From positions 2,094,373 to 2,158,372 of the forward strand of contig NZ_NKFL01000004.1 in NCBI RefSeq assembly GCF_002223055.1: a stretch of DNA of 64,000 nucleotides. Reading direction: 5' to 3'. The notes beneath the pieces are model-generated. The model ran no database searches. It was not told the DNA's origin and saw nothing but the letters and a program-made list of their open reading frames with translations. Numbering within the stretch: the stretch's first letter is position 1; each line of letters starts with the position of its first letter. Below are positions 27,276 to 35,723 of this stretch, piece by piece. This DNA comes from Burkholderia sp. HI2500. GTDB taxonomy: Bacteria > Pseudomonadota > Gammaproteobacteria > Burkholderiales > Burkholderiaceae. A program made the position numbers and the translations under genes.

Positions 27276-27309
27276 GGGGCGTGACTCTAGCCGCGCCGGC
27301 CGGCCATCG

Positions 27310-27326
27310 TGGCCCGAAATGACACC
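27310..27326 (+). promoter_or_regulatory. AraC-type direct repeat, copy 2
   Basis: TGGCCCGAAATGACACC, 97 bases upstream of the desaturase start. It pairs with copy 1 as the probable operator of the divergent regulator. Confidence 0.7.
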
Positions 27327-27422
27327 ACCATTGGCACCGGCGGCCCTCGCGTGCGGTCCGGTGCGCGCCTATGCTTGTCACATCGGCATTGCGCCCCACC
27401 CTTTCCGCAGGAATCCCGGTCG

Positions 27423-28532
27423 ATGAGCCAACCCGCACGAACCGCCTTTCGCCACGACGCGGACAAGGTCGCGTACGTCCGCCGCGAGGTCAACGCCGCG
27501 AGCGACGCGATTCGCGCGCGCTTTCCGCTGCTCGACAACCAGAACCTCGTCGGCGCGACCGTGATGGCCGTCTCCGTGAGCGCGATGCTCGCGATCGCGT
27601 GGCTCTATGCGCGCGGATCGATCGCTTGGTACGTCGCGCTGCCGCTCGCCGCGTTCGTCACGTCGCTGATCCACGAGCTCGAGCACGACCTGATCCACCT
27701 GATGTACTTCAAGAAGACGCCGTGGGCCTATCACCTGATGATGGCGCTGTGCTGGCTCACGCGGCCCGGCACGATCAACCCGTGGACGCGGCGGCGCATG
27801 CACCTGCATCACCACAAGGTGTCGGGCGGCGAATCGGATCTCGAGGAATACGGCATCACGAACGGTGAGCGCTGGGGCGTGAAGCGCCTGCTGATGATCG
27901 CGGACGGCATGCTCGCCGTCGTGCTGCGGCCCACCGCGATGCGCCGCAAGGTGAAGCAGTACGTGGCCGCGCAGCCGGTGCAGGATCCGTCCGAGCGCCT
28001 GCAGTTACGCGTCGAGCAGGTGTCGTCGTACATGCCGGTCGGTCACGTGTACTACGTGCTGTGGCATGCGTTCATCGTCTATCACGTCGGCCTGTTCGCG
28101 CTGCGTGCGTTCGGCTACCCGGTGACGGTGCCGGCCATGGTCGAGCGCGTGATGAGCGTCGTCGATTTCCTGGCCGTGGTGTGGCTCGGGCCGAACTTCG
28201 TGCGCAGCTTCTGCATCAACTTCGTCAGCTCGAACATGCATTACTTCGGCGATATCGATTCACGCAACGTGATCCAGCAGACGCAGGTGCTCAACCCGTG
28301 GTGGATGCTGCCGTTCCAGCTGTTCTGCTTCAACTTCGGCAGCACGCACGCGATCCATCACTTCGTGGTGCGCGACCCGTTCTACATCCGCCAGCTGACC
28401 GCACGCACCGCGCATGCGGCGCTGCGCGAAGTCGGCGTGCGCTTCAACGACGTCGGCACGTTCGCGCGGGCGAATCGCTGGGGCAGTTATCGTCCGGCGC
28501 GCGGCACGCGCCAGGCTCAAGCCGACGCGTAA
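27423..28532 (+). CDS. Membrane fatty acid desaturase / hydroxylase family protein
   Basis: A 369-residue di-iron membrane enzyme with three histidine boxes: HELEHD near residue 84, HLHHH near 124, and HAIHH near 307. Hydrophobic segments flank the boxes. The layout fits the fatty acid desaturase/alkane hydroxylase superfamily, which uses O2 to introduce double bonds or hydroxyls into lipid chains. The ATG at 27423 was chosen because the conserved sequence begins there and the upstream part contains the AraC repeat. The substrate is unknown; the divergent AraC regulator probably controls it in response to a lipid. Confidence 0.85.
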   Translation: MSQPARTAFRHDADKVAYVRREVNAASDAIRARFPLLDNQNLVGATVMAVSVSAMLAIAWLYARGSIAWYVALPLAAFVTSLIHELEHDLIHLMYFKKTPWAYHLMMALCWLTRPGTINPWTRRRMHLHHHKVSGGESDLEEYGITNGERWGVKRLLMIADGMLAVVLRPTAMRRKVKQYVAAQPVQDPSERLQLRVEQVSSYMPVGHVYYVLWHAFIVYHVGLFALRAFGYPVTVPAMVERVMSVVDFLAVVWLGPNFVRSFCINFVSSNMHYFGDIDSRNVIQQTQVLNPWWMLPFQLFCFNFGSTHAIHHFVVRDPFYIRQLTARTAHAALREVGVRFNDVGTFARANRWGSYRPARGTRQAQADA

Positions 28533-28541
28533 CGCACCACC

Positions 28542-29162
28542 TCAAGCGCCGATCGGCGGCATCGGCCCTTGCCCGCGGATCCACGACCAGTTCGCGAGTT
28601 CGGCCATTTCCTTGTCGCCACGGCTGTCGCCGTACGCGAACAACTGCTTCGGCGGCCGGTCGCCCCACCACCCGCGCAGCCGCACGACCTTCTGCGGCCC
28701 CCAGCAGTTTTCGCCGTCGAGCCGGCCGGCGAAGGCGCCGCGCTCGAATGCCAGCCGCGTCGCGAGCACCGCATCGAAGCCGGCCGTCTTCGCCCACTTC
28801 TCCAGATACAGCGACGGCGACGCGCTCACCAGCACGACTTCGTGCCCGCGTGCCCGATGCTCGCGGATGCGTTCGAGCATTTCCGGGCGCACGAGGCTCG
28901 GCAGATAGGTGTCGACGAACGTGCGCGCCTGCGCATCGAGCGCATCCTCGCGCACCGGCCCGAACGCGAACGATGCGAATTTCGCTTTCGCGTCGCCACG
29001 CGACAGCAGCCCGGCCTTCATCGCAATGATCCACGGCAGCGCGCGCAATCCGGCCCACGCGAAGCGCGGCGTGCCGACCGCATAGCGGACGAAATGGCGA
29101 AAGCTGTCGGTCGTCGTGATGGTGCCGTCGAAATCGAATGCGGCAACGATGCGGTCAGTCAT
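28542..29162 (-). CDS. HAD-family hydrolase (HAD-IB, phosphoserine phosphatase-like)
   Basis: A 206-residue phosphatase. Motif I is AAFDFDGTITTTDSF with the nucleophilic Asp, motif II is VVLVSASPSLYLEKWA, and motif III is FAYGDSRGDKEM. A helical cap lies between motifs I and II. This pattern belongs to the HAD-IB subfamily, which includes phosphoserine and phospholipid-head-group phosphatases. The ATG at 29162 directly precedes the conserved TDRIVAAFDFDGT. It is convergent with the desaturase gene with only nine bases between, so it is an independent unit. Substrate unknown. Confidence 0.87.
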   Translation of the reverse strand: MTDRIVAAFDFDGTITTTDSFRHFVRYAVGTPRFAWAGLRALPWIIAMKAGLLSRGDAKAKFASFAFGPVREDALDAQARTFVDTYLPSLVRPEMLERIREHRARGHEVVLVSASPSLYLEKWAKTAGFDAVLATRLAFERGAFAGRLDGENCWGPQKVVRLRGWWGDRPPKQLFAYGDSRGDKEMAELANWSWIRGQGPMPPIGA

Positions 29163-29304
29163 GGAGAATCGGCGGGAAAGCGATGAGATGCCCGGGAAGA
29201 TAGCAGACTCGCGCCGGCGCACGTGAAATGGCGTGACGCGACGTGGCCTGCGCAGCGAACACGCGCGCCGCAGCGCACGCGTTCGTGCCCGTCGCGCCGT
29301 GTGC

Positions 29305-30177
29305 TCAGCGCTGCGGCCGCGCCGCCAACGCCGCCGGCAGCACGACGTTCATCAGATGATCGGCGCGCGACAGCAGATCGGTCACGCGCTCGTCGAGCCC
29401 GCGCAATTGCGCGGGTTGCATGCGGATCTGCTGCACCGCCTGCCCGACGATGTTGCGGCGGTCGAACAGCGTGCGCTCGACACCTGCATCGTCCGGCGCG
29501 CGCACGACGTCCGACACCGCACTCAGCGCCGCGAGCACGACCACGAGGTTTTCTTCCGCATGGCGGACCTTCGCGGCGAGTTCTTCGGTACGACGCGGGA
29601 AGAAGCCGAGCGACTGCTTGAGCGCCCCGATCGCCGCGCGGTAGTCGACATGGCCCGTCGCCGCGCCGAACCAGCGCTCGAACATGCCCGCCTTGCGTGT
29701 CGCCTGCGCGAGCATGCCGGCCATCATGTCGGCCGCACCGAGCTCGTTGAATTCGCGCGTCGTGGCCGCCACGGCTTCGACGAGGTTGCCCGCCGTCTCC
29801 AGCGCGCCGTCACCGATCGTCGCGATCGTCGCGAGCTTGAGCGGCACCAGTTGCCGGATGTGCCGCTCGATGCGCGGCGCGTAGTCGGGATAGAGATTCG
29901 GGAAACTGGCCTGCGCGGCGCGGAAGCACGCTTCGAGCTGCGGATGGTTCGATTCGCCGAACACCGCACGGCCGACCGCCTCGGCCGGCGCCGTGCGCAC
30001 GGTCTTGCCGGACGCAGGCGCCGGCCCGAAGTCGAGCGCCTGCGGCGCCGGCCGCTCCGGCCCGCGCGCAACCGGCGCCGCGGCCGCGGGCGGCGCGTCG
30101 AACGCAAGACGCCCGGGCGTGCGCTCGGGCGTCGTATCGAATTCGAGCCGCTTCGGCTCGTCGGACGGATTCGTCAT
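29305..30177 (-). CDS. Uncharacterised protein of the tellurite/stress cluster
   Basis: A 290-residue protein that I do not recognise. The first 70 residues are Pro/Ala-rich and repeat a short motif three times (RLEFD, RLAFD, ALDFG). The rest is predicted helical, with stretches such as HPQLEACFRAAQASFPNLYPDYAPRIERHIRQL and AAKVRHAEENLVVVLAALSAVSDVV. It is the last gene of a minus-strand set with TelA, VWA, TerC and TerD proteins, 51 bases after terD. It is probably a structural or adaptor component of that system, but no function can be assigned. Confidence 0.75.
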   Translation of the reverse strand: MTNPSDEPKRLEFDTTPERTPGRLAFDAPPAAAAPVARGPERPAPQALDFGPAPASGKTVRTAPAEAVGRAVFGESNHPQLEACFRAAQASFPNLYPDYAPRIERHIRQLVPLKLATIATIGDGALETAGNLVEAVAATTREFNELGAADMMAGMLAQATRKAGMFERWFGAATGHVDYRAAIGALKQSLGFFPRRTEELAAKVRHAEENLVVVLAALSAVSDVVRAPDDAGVERTLFDRRNIVGQAVQQIRMQPAQLRGLDERVTDLLSRADHLMNVVLPAALAARPQR

Positions 30178-30228
30178 CGCTGCTTCCTGCCCGGCGCGGC
30201 GGTATCCCGCCGGCCGGGCTGCCGCCAG

Positions 30229-30885
30229 TCAGACCGCGCCGCCGTACGCGCGCACGAAGTCGCCCAGGCCACGGTTGTAGCCGGCGCCGACCGCCTTGAA
30301 CATGAAGTGACCGTCGCGGCGATAGAAGCTGCCGACCTGCACCGACGTCTCCATCGAGAAGTCTTCCTCGAGCGCGTACTTCGCGATCACCGCGCCCGAC
30401 ACTTCGTCGGCGATCTGGATGTAGCTGTTGCGCACCTGGCCGAAATTCTGGCGACGCGCTTCGGCCTGGTCGATCGTCACGACCACCGAGATTTCCTCGA
30501 TGTCCGCGGCCAACTTCGTCATGTCGATGAAGATCACCTCGTCGTCGCCGTCGCCGCTGCCCGTGCGATTGTCGCCGCTATGCACGACACCCAGGCACTT
30601 CGACGCGGGCATCCCGCGCTTCGGGAAATCGTCGCCCGGCTGGATGAACGTGTCCTTGCGCTCCATCGTGCGCACTTCGCTGTTGTAGAACACGAAGTGC
30701 TGATCCGAGATCAGCTTCGGATTGCTCTGCGCGTCGTACTTGCACAGGAACACCGACACGTCGAGATCGAAGTCCGTACCCGTGTCCGTCGCGTTCGCAT
30801 CCCAACCGAGACCGATGCGGAACTTCTGCGTGCCGGGCGCTTCCTTCGACAGGTTGACGCGACCGCCTTTCGACAAATTGATCAT
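30229..30885 (-). CDS. terD: TerD family protein
   Basis: A 218-residue Ca2+-binding-type TerD-domain protein. It begins with the diagnostic MINLSKGGRVNLSKEAPG, followed by IGLGWDANATDTGTDFDLDVSVFLC, which carries acidic metal-binding residues, and HSGDNRTGSGDGDDEVIFID, a second acidic loop. TerD proteins act in resistance to tellurite and other stresses and associate with TerC at the membrane. It lies between the TerC-like gene (100-base gap) and the uncharacterised gene. Confidence 0.95.
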   Translation of the reverse strand: MINLSKGGRVNLSKEAPGTQKFRIGLGWDANATDTGTDFDLDVSVFLCKYDAQSNPKLISDQHFVFYNSEVRTMERKDTFIQPGDDFPKRGMPASKCLGVVHSGDNRTGSGDGDDEVIFIDMTKLAADIEEISVVVTIDQAEARRQNFGQVRNSYIQIADEVSGAVIAKYALEEDFSMETSVQVGSFYRRDGHFMFKAVGAGYNRGLGDFVRAYGGAV

Positions 30886-30985
30886 CTGAACCTCTTCTGC
30901 TGGAACCGCCGTTGTGCCGGCGGCAATGCCGGGCCGCCCTGCGCGGCCCCTCGTTGATGGTGTTCGACCCGCGCGCGACGCCAGG

Positions 30986-32002
30986 TCACTCGCCCGCTAC
31001 AGCCGTGCGGTCTTCCTTGCGTTGCACGACGATCGACGACCACACGGCCGCCGCGATCATCGCCGCACCGACCAGGCCGGTAATGACCTCGGGCACCTCG
31101 AACTTCACGCCGAGGAACATGATCGTTGCGAGCGCACCGATTGCCCAGAACGCGCCGTGCTCGAGATAGCGGTATTGCGCGAGCGTGCCCTTCTTCAGCA
31201 GCACGAGCGTCATCTCCCGGATATACGCCGCACCGACGCCGAGGCCGAGCGCGATCAGGAAAATGTTGTTCGACAGCGCGAACGCACCGATCACGCCGTC
31301 GAAGCTGAACGACGAATCGAGCACTTCGAGGTACATGAAACCCGCGACGCCCTCGCGCACCACGCGCGTACCCGTGTCCTCGCCGCCGATCAGATCGCCG
31401 ATGCCATGCGCGATCACGAAGCTGATCACGCCGAACGCCCCCGCGAGCAGGAAGGCCACCTGCTCGGCTGCCGGCACGTAGAGCGACGCGACGATGACGA
31501 TGGCGAGCGTCAGTGCCACTTCCAGCGCCGTGATGCGGCCGAGGTGGCTCATCGGGCCTTCCAGGAAGCCGATCCAGTGCTCGTCCTTGCCGGTGTCGAG
31601 CATGAACTTGAAGAACACCATCAGCAGGAACGCGCCGCCGAATGCGGATACCTGGTGATGCGCGGACGTGAGGATCGACGCGTACTGCGCCGGCGACTCG
31701 ATCGCGAGCTTCAGCGCGTCCCACATGCCGATGTGGCCGATCACCGCGACGATCAGCAGCGGGAACACGAGCCGCATGCCGAACACGGCGACCGGCAGGC
31801 CGAACACCATGAAGCGGTTGCGCCACTTCTCCGACCAGTTCTTGAGCACCGATGCGTTGACGACCGCGTTGTCGAGCGACAACGAAATTTCGAGCACCGA
31901 CAGGACCGCGACGATCAGCATGTCCTTCACGCCGCCGAGGAGATAGGCCGCGATCAGCGCGAGCACCGTGAGCGACAACGGGATCTTGAAGTCTTTCAAC
32001 AT
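30986..32002 (-). CDS. TerC-like integral membrane protein (DUF475)
   Basis: A 338-residue membrane protein with about nine hydrophobic segments. The conserved acidic intramembrane motifs of the TerC family are present: VLEISLSLDNAVVNASVL near residue 40, and DSSFSFDGVIGAFALSNN in the second half. These Asp/Asn residues are thought to bind a metal ion. The long form belongs to the DUF475 subgroup. The ATG at 32002 gives MLKDFKIPL; the open frame upstream is a shadow of the VWA gene. It is probably the membrane anchor of the TerD/TelA/VWA complex. Confidence 0.92.
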   Translation of the reverse strand: MLKDFKIPLSLTVLALIAAYLLGGVKDMLIVAVLSVLEISLSLDNAVVNASVLKNWSEKWRNRFMVFGLPVAVFGMRLVFPLLIVAVIGHIGMWDALKLAIESPAQYASILTSAHHQVSAFGGAFLLMVFFKFMLDTGKDEHWIGFLEGPMSHLGRITALEVALTLAIVIVASLYVPAAEQVAFLLAGAFGVISFVIAHGIGDLIGGEDTGTRVVREGVAGFMYLEVLDSSFSFDGVIGAFALSNNIFLIALGLGVGAAYIREMTLVLLKKGTLAQYRYLEHGAFWAIGALATIMFLGVKFEVPEVITGLVGAAMIAAAVWSSIVVQRKEDRTAVAGE

Positions 32003-32046
32003 GATGGGGGTAATCGAGTTCGGGATAAAAGGCGGGCGGGCTGCAC

Positions 32047-32793
32047 TTACTTCGCGCGCACCCAGTCGCAGAATTCCTGCGTGATCAGCTGTTCGTAGAT
32101 CTGTTCGTCGCTGACGTCGAGCGATTCGAGATGCAGGAAGCCGACGTTCGGCATCTCGTCCGCGACTTCCGCGAGGAAGCCGAATTCGCTCGGATCGCCG
32201 ACGCCGACGAGCGACCAGTACAGCGGGTAGTGCCGCGACTCGGCGAGCAGCTGGCGCACGCGCTTGCGGTCGTTCTTCGGGTTCTGGCCGTCGGTGACGA
32301 ACAGCACCCATGCGGGCAGATGGCCGTTCACCGGCGCGGCGGCGGCCGGCGCGGGCGCCTCGTCCGCGCCGCCGAACAGCCGGCTCAGGAAGCCGCGCTT
32401 CTCTTCGCGCTTCGGCGACGGCGCCGGCGCACGGAAGAAGAAGTCGACGATGTCGTTCATCACCGGTGCGTACTGCGTGCCGCCCCACTTGTCGATCCGC
32501 GCGTTGAGCACGTGGTCGGAAATATACGAACCGTAGTTGTCCGGCGTTGCGGTCGGCAGGCGGTCGTAGCCTTCGGTGAAGGTCCACGTATCGACTTCAC
32601 CGTTGTCGTCGAACTTCAATGCGATGCCGAGAATCCGGTCGTGCGTGTCCTGGATCACGCCCGACTGGTACAGCGGCTTCGCGGAGCCGGAGATGTCGAG
32701 CGCCGCGCCGACGCGCACGACGGGCGGCTTCAGGATCTGGCGTTTTTCGAGGACGATCGCGACCTTCGCCGCGCGTTTCTCAAGCGTAATCAT
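32047..32793 (-). CDS. VWA-domain protein of the Ter cluster (TerF-like)
   Basis: A 248-residue cytoplasmic protein. VGAALDISGSAKPLYQSG contains a MIDAS-like metal site (Asp-x-Ser-x-Ser), and the later Thr and Asp come from GGTQYAPVMNDIVDFF and FVTDGQNPKNDRKR. A Pro/Ala-rich loop near residues 125-155 interrupts the domain. Such vWA proteins accompany TerD-family proteins in stress clusters, where they are thought to scaffold complexes. It lies 20 bases after telA. Confidence 0.88.
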   Translation of the reverse strand: MITLEKRAAKVAIVLEKRQILKPPVVRVGAALDISGSAKPLYQSGVIQDTHDRILGIALKFDDNGEVDTWTFTEGYDRLPTATPDNYGSYISDHVLNARIDKWGGTQYAPVMNDIVDFFFRAPAPSPKREEKRGFLSRLFGGADEAPAPAAAAPVNGHLPAWVLFVTDGQNPKNDRKRVRQLLAESRHYPLYWSLVGVGDPSEFGFLAEVADEMPNVGFLHLESLDVSDEQIYEQLITQEFCDWVRAK

Positions 32794-32813
32794 GCGGTGT
32801 TCTCTCGGTTCTT

Positions 32814-33917
32814 TCAGTTGTGCTTCGGAGCGAATCGGGTGATCAGGTCCTGTTCGAGCTGGCGCAGGCGCGGTGCGTCCTGCTCACGCTGGCGACGGCC
32901 GTCGGCGATGATCTGCGTGATGTCGTCGAATGCGCCGAACAGCTGCTGCTGCGCGTATTCGAACGTGTCGGTCGAGATCACCGGGCGCTGGCTCAGCTTC
33001 GCGACTTCCTGCGCGTTCTGGCGGTTCAGGTCGGCCTGCGCGCGGATCGCCTCGTCGGCCGCGTCGTACGTCGCATTGGCGAGCGCCGCCGCGCGCTTCG
33101 TGCTGAGCTGCTCGAGGTAGAGCGCGAACGCGTTGGTCCACGCGGGGATCAGCACGGTCTTGATCGTCATGAACTTCGACGTCAGCGTGCGTTTCTGGTC
33201 CTGCTCCATCCGGATCTGCGGCGCGAGCTGCTTCGACATCAGCATCGCGCGGTCGAGATCGTCGAGCTTGCTTTCGAGCGCGTCGACCTTGCGCTTCACG
33301 TCGAGCAGGCGCTGTGCGGCGAACGCGTCGTCCACCGGCTGCTCGCCGGCCGCAAGATGCGCACGCAGCGTCGCGAGCGCCGTTTCGCCGTGCGCCTTCG
33401 ACTGCGCGAGCTCCTGGTGCAGCGCGTAGTTGTCGTTGTACATCCGCTCGAGCTCGTCGATGCCGGCCTTCTGGCGCTGCGCATGGTTCTCGAGCTCGAC
33501 GACGAGCGTGTCCATCCGCTTGCTCACCGACTCGTATTGCGACAGCAGCTTCTCCTTGGTCGAGCGGAACAGCCGCGTGACCTGGGTGAGCAGCCCGCCC
33601 TTGTCGGCGCCGCGCGGGTCGAGCCCCTTGGCGGTCGCGATCAGTTCGTTGAGCTTGTCGCCGAACTGGTCGGCATCCGACGCGCGGACGCTCGCGAGAA
33701 TCTGCTGGGAGAAGGCCGCGATCCGCGTGCCCTGCGTCGCGCCGAGCTGGTCGATCTCGTCGACGGTGATCAGGCGGACGTTCTCAGTCGGGCGTGCCGC
33801 CGGCGTGGCAACGGCGGCGGCAGGCACGATGACGGGCGCTGCAACGGGTGACGAAGACGGGGTGGAAGGACGATCGCTGACCGCATCGGAATTCTTGTCG
33901 TCGAAGAGCGGCTTCAT
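32814..33917 (-). CDS. telA: Toxic anion resistance protein TelA
   Basis: A 367-residue TelA/KlaA family protein. A Pro/Ala/Ser-rich N-terminus (residues 8-45) precedes a long helical region with coiled-coil character: SKRMDTLVVELENHAQRQKAGIDELERMYNDNYALHQEL, RKVDALESKLDDLDRAMLMSKQLAPQIRMEQDQ. The middle segment SKFMTIKTVLIPAWTNAFALYLEQ is the TelA core. The ATG at 33917 is preferred; a frame extends 15 basic residues upstream. It is the first gene of the five-gene minus-strand cluster. Family members are linked to tellurite, bacteriocin and antimicrobial tolerance. Confidence 0.93.
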   Translation of the reverse strand: MKPLFDDKNSDAVSDRPSTPSSSPVAAPVIVPAAAVATPAARPTENVRLITVDEIDQLGATQGTRIAAFSQQILASVRASDADQFGDKLNELIATAKGLDPRGADKGGLLTQVTRLFRSTKEKLLSQYESVSKRMDTLVVELENHAQRQKAGIDELERMYNDNYALHQELAQSKAHGETALATLRAHLAAGEQPVDDAFAAQRLLDVKRKVDALESKLDDLDRAMLMSKQLAPQIRMEQDQKRTLTSKFMTIKTVLIPAWTNAFALYLEQLSTKRAAALANATYDAADEAIRAQADLNRQNAQEVAKLSQRPVISTDTFEYAQQQLFGAFDDITQIIADGRRQREQDAPRLRQLEQDLITRFAPKHN

Positions 33918-34019
33918 GTGGCTACCACGTTTCCTTTTCTGCTTTCTGCTGCGTGTTGTCATGCGCGCGAGGCGCGCATCCGCGATTGCCGCCGTGCTCT
34001 CTCACGGGCGGCAGACGGA

Positions 34020-34048
34020 CAATAAATGGCCCGAGCGCGTTGCGTCAA
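34020..34048 (-). promoter_or_regulatory. Candidate sigma-70 promoter of the telA cluster
   Basis: Read on the minus strand: -35 TTGACG (34043-34048), a 17-base spacer, and a weak -10 TTATTG (34020-34025), about 100 bases before the telA start. The -35 is close to consensus but the -10 is poor, so an activator may be needed. Confidence 0.42.
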
Positions 34049-34196
34049 GGGAAGGAATTCTTTCAATTTCCATTCATTTTGTAATGTGACGGGTAGACGC
34101 GAAGCCCGATCGTCGCTGCTTCTGCCGTCGTGCATGCAGGCCACGCAAGATTCGAGCGCATCGAAACTTACATGTCAGATCAATGTGAAAGAGAAA

Positions 34197-34224
34197 TGAA
34201 ACCGCCTGTTCCGGCGGGTTTCAG
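34197..34224 (-). terminator. Imperfect hairpin, possible terminator of the 34.3-34.7 kb gene
   Basis: On the minus strand GAAACCCGCC pairs with GGCGGTTTC across a six-base loop with one bulge, followed by TTTCTC. It begins about 46 bases after the stop of the conserved small gene. Confidence 0.45.
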
Positions 34225-34270
34225 ACGGCGCGCCTACGTGGACGAGACGCGCGCGAGTGCCGATCGCGCG

Positions 34271-34687
34271 CTACCGGTCCTGCACGCGATTCATCCCGAG
34301 CCGAGGCAGGAAGAACGGCACCGATCGGTCACGAATCGTGAAATCCCACCGTCCTTCGACGTCCACGAACGTCGCGCTGAAATGGCGGTCGTCGGCCCAC
34401 GTCATGTCGTCCAGATGGCACGACGCGTACATCGCGCCGACCGTGCGCCGCGCGAGTTCCTTCAACGGATCCTTCGACACGAGCGTGAACGTGACGGCCT
34501 CCTCGAACAGGCAGTCGTAGTCGGTGACGAGCAGATAGGCGTCCGGCGTCTCGAACTGGCGAAGCAGCACATAGCCGGAAACGGTGAGGCCGCAACGTTC
34601 GCCGTTCACGAGCACATGCGTGCGCGACGGCCACACTTCATACGGACCGTCGTGCGTTTCGAGCGTGAAGCGCTCAATCGGCTTCAT
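34271..34687 (-). CDS. Conserved hypothetical protein
   Basis: A 138-residue soluble protein that I do not recognise. It is beta-rich and aromatic (ERFTLETHDGPYEVWPSRTHVLVNGERCGL, YLLVTDYDCLFEEAVTFTLV), has no signal peptide, membrane segment or known motif, and ends in RLGMNRVQDR. The codon pattern and GC content match its neighbours, and the frame is supported by an in-frame ATG and an intact stop. It lies 45 bases after the LysE-type exporter gene on the same strand, so it may be cotranscribed with it. Confidence 0.7.
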   Translation of the reverse strand: MKPIERFTLETHDGPYEVWPSRTHVLVNGERCGLTVSGYVLLRQFETPDAYLLVTDYDCLFEEAVTFTLVSKDPLKELARRTVGAMYASCHLDDMTWADDRHFSATFVDVEGRWDFTIRDRSVPFFLPRLGMNRVQDR

Positions 34688-34732
34688 CGCCGAGCCAGCT
34701 GGTGGAGGGCTTGTTCCCGATGCATCGCCGCG

Positions 34733-35362
34733 TCAGTTCGCGGCCTTGCGATACAGCGCGACGTAGCCCGCGAGCATCAACAGCAGCGACCCGCTGACAC
34801 GGTTCAGCCACTTCTCCCCCGCGGCCTTCCACACGCGCACCGAATGCACGCCGAGCAATGCATAGCCGGTCATCCCGATAACGTCGATCGCAACGATCGT
34901 CGCCGCAAGGATCGCGTACTGCGGCGCGATCGCGTGCGACCGGTCGACGAACTGCGGCAGCAGCGCGGACATGAACAGGTAGTACTTCGGGTTGCTCATC
35001 GCGACGAAAAAGCTCTTCAGGAACGCGGTCCGGCGATCGGGCGTCGCGTGATCGAGCGCCTGCGCAGCGGCGGAGCCGCCGGATGACAGCAGCATCCGCA
35101 CGCCGACATAGGCGAGCCACGCCGCACCGGCCAGCTTCAGCGTGACGAATGCCGTTTCCGACGCGTCGAGCAGCATCCCGAGACCGCACCCGACCAGCGC
35201 AACGAGCACGACATCGGCCGTGACAGCCCCCAGCATGCCGACCATCGCGTGACGCAATCCGTACCGCGAGCCGTTGCTCATCGCGAGCAACACCGTCGGA
35301 CCGGGCGTCGCGACGCCGACGGACAGGATCAGGGCAAATGCGAGCAAGGCGGACAGCGACAT
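34733..35362 (-). CDS. LysE/RhtB-family amino-acid exporter
   Basis: A 209-residue inner-membrane protein with about six transmembrane segments. The N-terminal ALILSVGVATPGPTVLLAMSNGSRYGLRHA is the diagnostic LysE/RhtB start, and FLKSFFVAMSNPKYYLFM is the conserved middle motif. The family exports amino acids such as threonine, homoserine or lysine and related metabolites; substrate unknown here. The ATG at 35362 was chosen over an upstream frame because it directly begins the conserved sequence. Confidence 0.92.
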   Translation of the reverse strand: MSLSALLAFALILSVGVATPGPTVLLAMSNGSRYGLRHAMVGMLGAVTADVVLVALVGCGLGMLLDASETAFVTLKLAGAAWLAYVGVRMLLSSGGSAAAQALDHATPDRRTAFLKSFFVAMSNPKYYLFMSALLPQFVDRSHAIAPQYAILAATIVAIDVIGMTGYALLGVHSVRVWKAAGEKWLNRVSGSLLLMLAGYVALYRKAAN

Positions 35363-35529
35363 GGCGGGGGCGTTCCTGTTGAACGAAGGGCTGGAAAATG
35401 CAGGCGGACGGAGCATAATCGCATGATGGCGCGACCGCCCGCTCGACGGTTGTCCGGCGGGCCGCCGACCTCGCGCCCCGTTCGATTTGCATGGATCGTC
35501 GGACGGAGTGGCGGACTGCCCCCGGAGTT

Positions 35530-35538
35530 TGCTATACT
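35530..35538 (+). promoter_or_regulatory. Extended -10 promoter element of the tRNA-Ser gene
   Basis: TGCTATACT (extended -10, TGn TATACT) ends 11 bases before the tRNA 5' end. No good -35 is seen, which fits extended -10 promoters. Confidence 0.6.
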
Positions 35539-35549
35539 CTCGGTCTTCC

Positions 35550-35640
35550 GGAGAGATGGATGAGTGGTTTAAGTCGCACGCCTGGAAAGCGTGTATAGGT
35601 TAATCGCCTATCGGGGGTTCGAATCCCCCTCTCTCCGCCA
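35550..35640 (+). tRNA. tRNA-Ser (anticodon GGA)
   Basis: A 91-base class II tRNA with a long variable arm. The acceptor stem GGAGAGA pairs with TCTCTCC. The anticodon stem is CACGC/GCGTG with loop CTGGAAA, giving GGA at 35584-35586, which reads UCC and UCU serine codons. The variable arm is formed from TATAGGTTAATCGCCTATC, and the T arm is GGGGGTTCGAATCCCCC. CCA is encoded. Confidence 0.97.
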
Positions 35641-35647
35641 GTATTCA

Positions 35648-35680
35648 AAAATGCCCGCGCCAGCGGGCATTTTCGTTTCC
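35648..35680 (+). terminator. Rho-independent terminator of tRNA-Ser
   Basis: AATGCCCGC, loop GCCA, GCGGGCATT, then TTCGTTT, starting eight bases after the CCA end. The arms are near perfect and could act in both directions. Confidence 0.75.
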
Positions 35681-35723
35681 GGAGAGAGGCAAGCCGACAG
35701 GTCGGCTGGCACGGGGAATTCGA

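Larger units (their letters stand above)
33918..34270. other. Intergenic region upstream of telA
   Basis: A 353-base region, locally richer in A+T, with no supported gene. It contains the likely telA promoter on the minus strand (34020-34048) and, at 34198-34222, a hairpin that may end the next minus-strand gene. Its only longer frame is of shadow type. Confidence 0.6.
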
